From: Bacillota bacterium
Lineage (GTDB): Bacteria; Bacillota; Clostridia; Acetivibrionales; DSM-1351
NCBI GenBank assembly: GCA_023398105.1
Contig: JAEWST010000043.1
Location: 1 to 9,770, forward strand
Reading direction: 5' to 3'
DNA length: 9,770 bases
Numbering within the stretch: position 1 is the first letter of the stretch; every line of letters begins with the position of its first letter. Of the stretch, positions 6,374-9,770 are shown one piece after another. The notes beneath the pieces were generated by a model. It saw nothing but the letters and a program-made list of their open reading frames with translations. It ran no database searches and was not told where the DNA came from. Made by a program: the position numbers and the translations under genes.

Positions 6374-7571
6374 AAAAATTAACTATGCATGGCCTGTTAC
6401 TTCGGAAAATGCGAGTGTATATAATTATTTTTTGAAAAAAATTGAAAATATTAAAGGCTTATTGATAGATAAGAGAATTGGTATTTTTGGCTCAGGTATC
6501 CGTGGATGTTGTATCTTGAAAATATTAGAGATGAACGGATTTAAAAGTATTATTTTCGTAGATAACAACACAGAAAAACAAAATAATTTAATAAATAATT
6601 ATGATATTGTATCATTTGAAGAAGCACTAAATTATAAACAAGAACAAATTTTTCTTGTATCTCCAGAAGGCTGTAATAAAATACATGACCAATTAAGAGA
6701 GGCTGGATTACAAGAAAATAAGGAGTGGTTTTCTTTTAGCGTATCAGCTTATGATAGTTATATTGAGGAATATAAACGGCCTCTCCAAGATTATCTTTTG
6801 GTGATGGGAGATTGTGCATTCACTCATATAGCTCTTGACGATAGTAATTTTGATTCGCTGGGCACTATGATTAGAAATAAAGCAGGTGAAGCTAGTTGCA
6901 AGGTTCTTGATATGCATGGTATGGGGCAACAAGCTTATTACCATATTGCACATTCTTTGATTGAACGTAACGAAAAGCCGTCGGCATTTTTACTTTTATT
7001 AATGATAGAAACGATGGCACCAAAAGTTCCTATAATGCCTCGCACCCAGCATCCTTGGTTGATTAAATCTCTTTCAGAAATTTCAAATAACATCGAACTT
7101 ACAGAATATGCAAAACTTACACAAGAGCGTTTTGATCGCTTTCAAGTAGAAGCATTTTCCTCTTTTGATAATAAAATAGGAAAAGAAACAGAAAAAGAAA
7201 AACTTTACATGAATATTAACTATTTGTTTAAATTTAGAGAGACAACGGAAGGGGTTGTTTATCTAAAAAAAACCATACGAATGATGAATGAGGAAAATAT
7301 TCCTGTTATCCTCTACATCCCACCAGTTAATTATTTTCAAGGAGAGCGATTATTTGGAGCGGATTTTAAACAAAAATACGAAACGAACTTTATAAAGTTA
7401 TATGAAACTTTGGAGAAAGAGAATTTAAAATACAAAGTTGTTGATGCCAGTTATTTGTTGGATCTGGAAGATTTTGCAGCACCGAATACAATAGACGAAA
7501 CATGTAACTATAACGGAAGACGGAAATCAATTGAATTTCTCAGTAAGTTTGCACCATTAAATAGGTATTGA
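6363..7571 (+). CDS. Two-domain protein: Rossmann-like N-terminus and SGNH/DltD-like C-terminus
   Basis: A protein of 402 residues (or 401 if ATG 6366 is used); GGGGG at 6352-6356 serves either start, and the gene overlaps the preceding one by 11 bases. Residues of about 38-125 form a nucleotide-binding-like domain with RIGIFGSGIRGCCIL and FVDNN, similar in layout to the N-terminus of the methyltransferase upstream. From about residue 143 the protein resembles SGNH/GDSL hydrolases: YLLVMGDCAFTH is at the block I position, IPVILYIPPVN resembles the late core strand, and DETCNYNGR (378-386) is at the position of the D-x-x-H motif. The usual Ser would be Cys151, and the usual His would be Cys381. 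No signal peptide or membrane helix is evident, so it probably acts in the cytoplasm. DltD, a related-fold protein, works with the DltA activating enzyme, and an A-domain gene follows here. Transfer or hydrolysis of an acyl group is a reasonable but unproven role. Confidence 0.62.
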   Translation: MMTKKINYAWPVTSENASVYNYFLKKIENIKGLLIDKRIGIFGSGIRGCCILKILEMNGFKSIIFVDNNTEKQNNLINNYDIVSFEEALNYKQEQIFLVSPEGCNKIHDQLREAGLQENKEWFSFSVSAYDSYIEEYKRPLQDYLLVMGDCAFTHIALDDSNFDSLGTMIRNKAGEASCKVLDMHGMGQQAYYHIAHSLIERNEKPSAFLLLLMIETMAPKVPIMPRTQHPWLIKSLSEISNNIELTEYAKLTQERFDRFQVEAFSSFDNKIGKETEKEKLYMNINYLFKFRETTEGVVYLKKTIRMMNEENIPVILYIPPVNYFQGERLFGADFKQKYETNFIKLYETLEKENLKYKVVDASYLLDLEDFAAPNTIDETCNYNGRRKSIEFLSKFAPLNRY

Positions 7572-7572
7572 A

Positions 7573-7614
7573 ATTCCATGTCGTGGACTACTTGTTAAGT
7601 TAACGGCATGGAAT
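7573..7614 (+). other. Intercistronic hairpin
   Basis: The arms at 7573-7584 (ATTCCATGTCGT) and 7603-7614 (ACGGCATGGAAT) pair over 12 bases with one T-G wobble, around an 18-base loop. It begins just after the stop of the SGNH-like gene and occupies most of the 81-base gap before the adenylation gene. There is no T-rich tail, so it looks more like an mRNA-processing or stability element, or a weak attenuator, than a true terminator. Confidence 0.45.
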
Positions 7615-7652
7615 GTAATTTGCAAAAAATTGAAGGTTAGGGATAGTGACAT

Positions 7653-9161
7653 ATGTTCAACAATATTATATTTTATTTAAAAAATTCAGCAAAGCGTTTT
7701 CCGGATAAAATAGGGTTTAGAGATTGTGAAAAGGAAATTACTTTTTCTGAACTAGATAGAAGTGCACGCCTATTAGCCAGCAATATAAATTACAGGTTGA
7801 ATGGTTTAGTAAAGCAGCCTATCGGTATATATCTGCCCAAAGGTATTGATTCTGTTATAGCTTTTATGGCTACGATATACAGTGGCAATTTTTATACACC
7901 AATTGATCCAACTATGCCAGGATTACGATTGGAAAAGTTATTGGGAATTTTAAATCCTGCCATGATTATTACAAATAATAAGTATAAAAATGATATGTTA
8001 CCCGAATCAATTTTAATTGATGAAATCAAATCAGAGGACATAGATGATAATTTAATTGATAGCATTGCAAATGAGGTAATAGATACGGATATCCTTTATG
8101 TTATGTTTACATCTGGTTCAACAGGTGATCCAAAAGGTGTAATTATTAGTCATCGAGCCGTCATTGATTATATCGACTGGCTTTCAGATGTATTTCAGTT
8201 TAACGAAAGTACTATATTTGGTAATCAGGCACCGTTTTCTTTTGATAATTCTGTTCTTGATTTATACAGTACCATTAAGAATGGGTGTGAAACAGTAATT
8301 ATACCTGAGGAAATGTTTTTATCGAGTAGAAGATTATGTACATTTATCAATGAAAATAAGATAAATACTATTTTTTGGGTTCCATCAGCAATGATATTAG
8401 TGGCAAATTCATATATTTTAGAAAAAGTTTCTATGAATCAACTAACTAAAATTCTGTTTGCTGGAGAGGTTATGCCTACAAAACAGTTGAACATATGGCG
8501 GCGTTTTGTGCCTGACGCACTATATGCAAATCTTTATGGTCCGACTGAGATAGCGGTTGACTGTACATTTTATATTGTGGACCGAGAGTTTGGTGATGAG
8601 GAAAGCTTGCCGATTGGATCTGCTTGTAAAAACACTGAAATTATAGTCTTAAACGAAAAAGATGAATTGGTTTCTGAGGGGGAAATAGGAGAGTTATGTG
8701 TACGTGGAAGCTGCCTCGCACATGGATATTATGGGAATCCTCAGAAGACAAAACAAGTATTTGTTCAAAATCCTCTTAATCATAAATATCCAGAAAGAAT
8801 TTATCGAACTGGTGACCTGGTGAAATACAACGAGTATAAAGAAATAATTTATATTGGAAGAAAAGATACCCAAATAAAACATCGTGGATACAGAATTGAA
8901 CTTGGTGAGATTGAAACAGCAGTATCATCAGCCTTGGAAATTGAACAATGCTGTGCTATATATGACAATGCTAAGAAGCAAATAGTTATTTTTGTAACGC
9001 CAGAAAATATTAATAAAAATGCACTATATGCACATTTGAAAAATATGCTTCCCAATTATATGCTGCCTGGACTAATCATATCTAAAGCAGTAATGCCGCT
9101 AAATCAAAATAAAAAAATCGATAGATTAGCTTTAACATATAGCTTGAAGGAGGTATTATGA
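7653..9161 (+). CDS. Amino-acid-type adenylation enzyme (DltA-like, AMP-forming)
   Basis: Stand-alone adenylation protein of 502 residues, the usual DltA length. Enzymes of this type activate a carboxylic acid, often an amino acid, with ATP and load it on the phosphopantetheine arm of a carrier protein. The core motifs are complete: A3 FTSGSTGDPKG (152-162), A4 NQAPFSFDNSVLDLY, A5 YGPTE (295-299), A7 YRTGDL (384-389), A8 RGYRIELGEIE (411-421) and A10 NKKIDR with catalytic Lys488. NQAPFSFD is especially close to D-alanine:carrier protein ligase. However, the pocket position that is Cys in DltA (FCGE) reads FAGE here (269-272), so the substrate may not be D-alanine. No carrier, condensation or thioesterase domain is fused, so a separate carrier protein is expected. 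Its stop overlaps the next start as ATGA. AGGGA precedes the ATG by 9 bases. The family is secure; the substrate is unknown. Confidence 0.9.
   Translation: MFNNIIFYLKNSAKRFPDKIGFRDCEKEITFSELDRSARLLASNINYRLNGLVKQPIGIYLPKGIDSVIAFMATIYSGNFYTPIDPTMPGLRLEKLLGILNPAMIITNNKYKNDMLPESILIDEIKSEDIDDNLIDSIANEVIDTDILYVMFTSGSTGDPKGVIISHRAVIDYIDWLSDVFQFNESTIFGNQAPFSFDNSVLDLYSTIKNGCETVIIPEEMFLSSRRLCTFINENKINTIFWVPSAMILVANSYILEKVSMNQLTKILFAGEVMPTKQLNIWRRFVPDALYANLYGPTEIAVDCTFYIVDREFGDEESLPIGSACKNTEIIVLNEKDELVSEGEIGELCVRGSCLAHGYYGNPQKTKQVFVQNPLNHKYPERIYRTGDLVKYNEYKEIIYIGRKDTQIKHRGYRIELGEIETAVSSALEIEQCCAIYDNAKKQIVIFVTPENINKNALYAHLKNMLPNYMLPGLIISKAVMPLNQNKKIDRLALTYSLKEVL
9147..9154 (+). promoter_or_regulatory. 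Perfect Shine-Dalgarno site for the last gene
   Basis: AAGGAGGT lies inside the end of the adenylation gene, 3 bases before ATG 9158. Together with the 4-base stop/start overlap it supports this start and coupled translation of the two genes. Confidence 0.8.
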
Positions 9162-9770
9162 AGAAACTAGTAATGGATAGAGTCTCTTGCCATGTAACGG
9201 CTAAATGCAATCTTCGTTGTAAAAAATGTGCTGTTTATATTCCAAAACTCTATGAAGTTGGAAACGTACCAGAATACGACTTAGATGAAATTAAGAATAG
9301 TTTTAAAGTTTATTTTAGTTTGGTTGAACAAGTAAGGTTGATTTCTTTAACTGGTGGGGAACCGCTTTTATATCCTCATCTGGCTGAGTTAATAGAATAT
9401 TTATTAGAATATAAGCAATCGTTTCAAAAATTGGAAGTGTTTACGAATGGAGCGAATGCTATTGCAGAAATGGTTTTGCAGACTATGTCAAAATCTGAAA
9501 AGATCTCTCTTTTCATTGATAATTACGGACCAGAAATATCAACTAAAGTTGACGAAATAGAGCAAAGTTGTAAAAAATTCAATGTCAAATATAATATTCG
9601 GAATTATTCCGGCGAGAATGTTTACTTAGGCGGCTGGGTCGATAGAAGTATTTTATCTGAAAAATTAGATGATGAAACCGCAAAAGACCATTTTTCAAAA
9701 TGTGTTGTGGCAAAACCAGGTGGACGGTTATTTACAATATTTGGAAGATGGTTAGCATTTTGTGCAACAC
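9158..9770 (+). CDS. Radical SAM enzyme, 3'-truncated by the window edge
   Basis: The frame from ATG 9158 stays open for 204 codons to the window end. The cluster motif is CNLRCKKC (Cys17, Cys21, Cys24), preceded by VSCHVTAK. It is followed by SLTGGEPLLYPHL (63-75) with the GGEP motif, LEVFTNG (92-98), LFIDNYG (118-124), and NYSGENVYLGGWVD (149-162), a segment I associate with a subgroup of radical SAM proteins in glycan and surface-modification clusters of Clostridia. Cys182 and Cys202 lie in a region of the form KC…G-R-W…FC that may begin a SPASM-like auxiliary cluster domain; the remainder is out of view. Translation is coupled to the adenylation gene, so its product may act on the activated or carrier-bound substrate (inference). 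It differs clearly from the first radical SAM protein in this run and resembles the decayed copy at 2583-2995. Confidence 0.88.
   Translation, partial: MKKLVMDRVSCHVTAKCNLRCKKCAVYIPKLYEVGNVPEYDLDEIKNSFKVYFSLVEQVRLISLTGGEPLLYPHLAELIEYLLEYKQSFQKLEVFTNGANAIAEMVLQTMSKSEKISLFIDNYGPEISTKVDEIEQSCKKFNVKYNIRNYSGENVYLGGWVDRSILSEKLDDETAKDHFSKCVVAKPGGRLFTIFGRWLAFCAT

Noticed and set aside
7573..7614. Reading the hairpin after the SGNH-like gene as an intrinsic terminator
   Set aside because: No T-run follows, and the adenylation gene continues on the same strand 39 bases later. It is listed only as a hairpin.
1587..9055. Several minus-strand open frames of 60-110 codons inside the + strand genes
   Set aside because: All lie opposite well-supported genes with clear family motifs. 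None has a domain or a convincing ribosome binding site.

Overview
The window looks like part of a flagellar gene neighbourhood from an AT-rich, Gram-positive anaerobe, most likely a motile member of the Lachnospiraceae or a nearby Clostridia family. The grounds are the flagellin C-terminus (…NQLPQGVLQLLK), strong AGGAGG-type ribosome binding sites, low GC content and two radical SAM genes. The genus is not determined. All genes that I accept are on the + strand.

Layout. Positions 1-1123 hold the 3' part of a flagellin gene, followed by a terminator-like hairpin. Positions 1220-2542 encode a family 2 glycosyltransferase with a TPR-like tail. Positions 2543-3216 hold no intact gene. On close reading this gap carries a decayed radical SAM gene (about 2583-2995) and a second unrecognised coding remnant (about 2996-3216) that runs up to the next gene. 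Positions 3217-4116 encode a second family 2 glycosyltransferase. After a 124-base gap with a sigma-28-like promoter candidate, a tight run begins: an FkbM-type methyltransferase (4241-5332), a radical SAM enzyme with a C-terminal Cys region (5351-6373), an SGNH-like protein (6363-7571), a DltA-like adenylation enzyme (7653-9161) and a second radical SAM enzyme that runs off the window (9158-9770).

Interpretation (inference). Genes next to flagellin that encode glycosyltransferases, an O-methyltransferase and tailoring enzymes usually form a flagellin glycosylation island. The two glycosyltransferases would build a glycan on Ser/Thr of the flagellin surface domain. The distinctive part is the downstream run. 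It pairs an amino-acid-type activating enzyme with an SGNH/DltD-like protein, two radical SAM enzymes and a methyltransferase. This suggests that an unusual acyl or aminoacyl group is activated, carried (on a carrier protein not seen in this window), modified and placed on the flagellin glycan. The nature of that group cannot be read from the sequence. The radical SAM remnant between the two glycosyltransferases matches the family of the 3'-terminal radical SAM gene in motifs and approximate spacing. The island has therefore probably been rearranged, with gain and loss of related gene sets.
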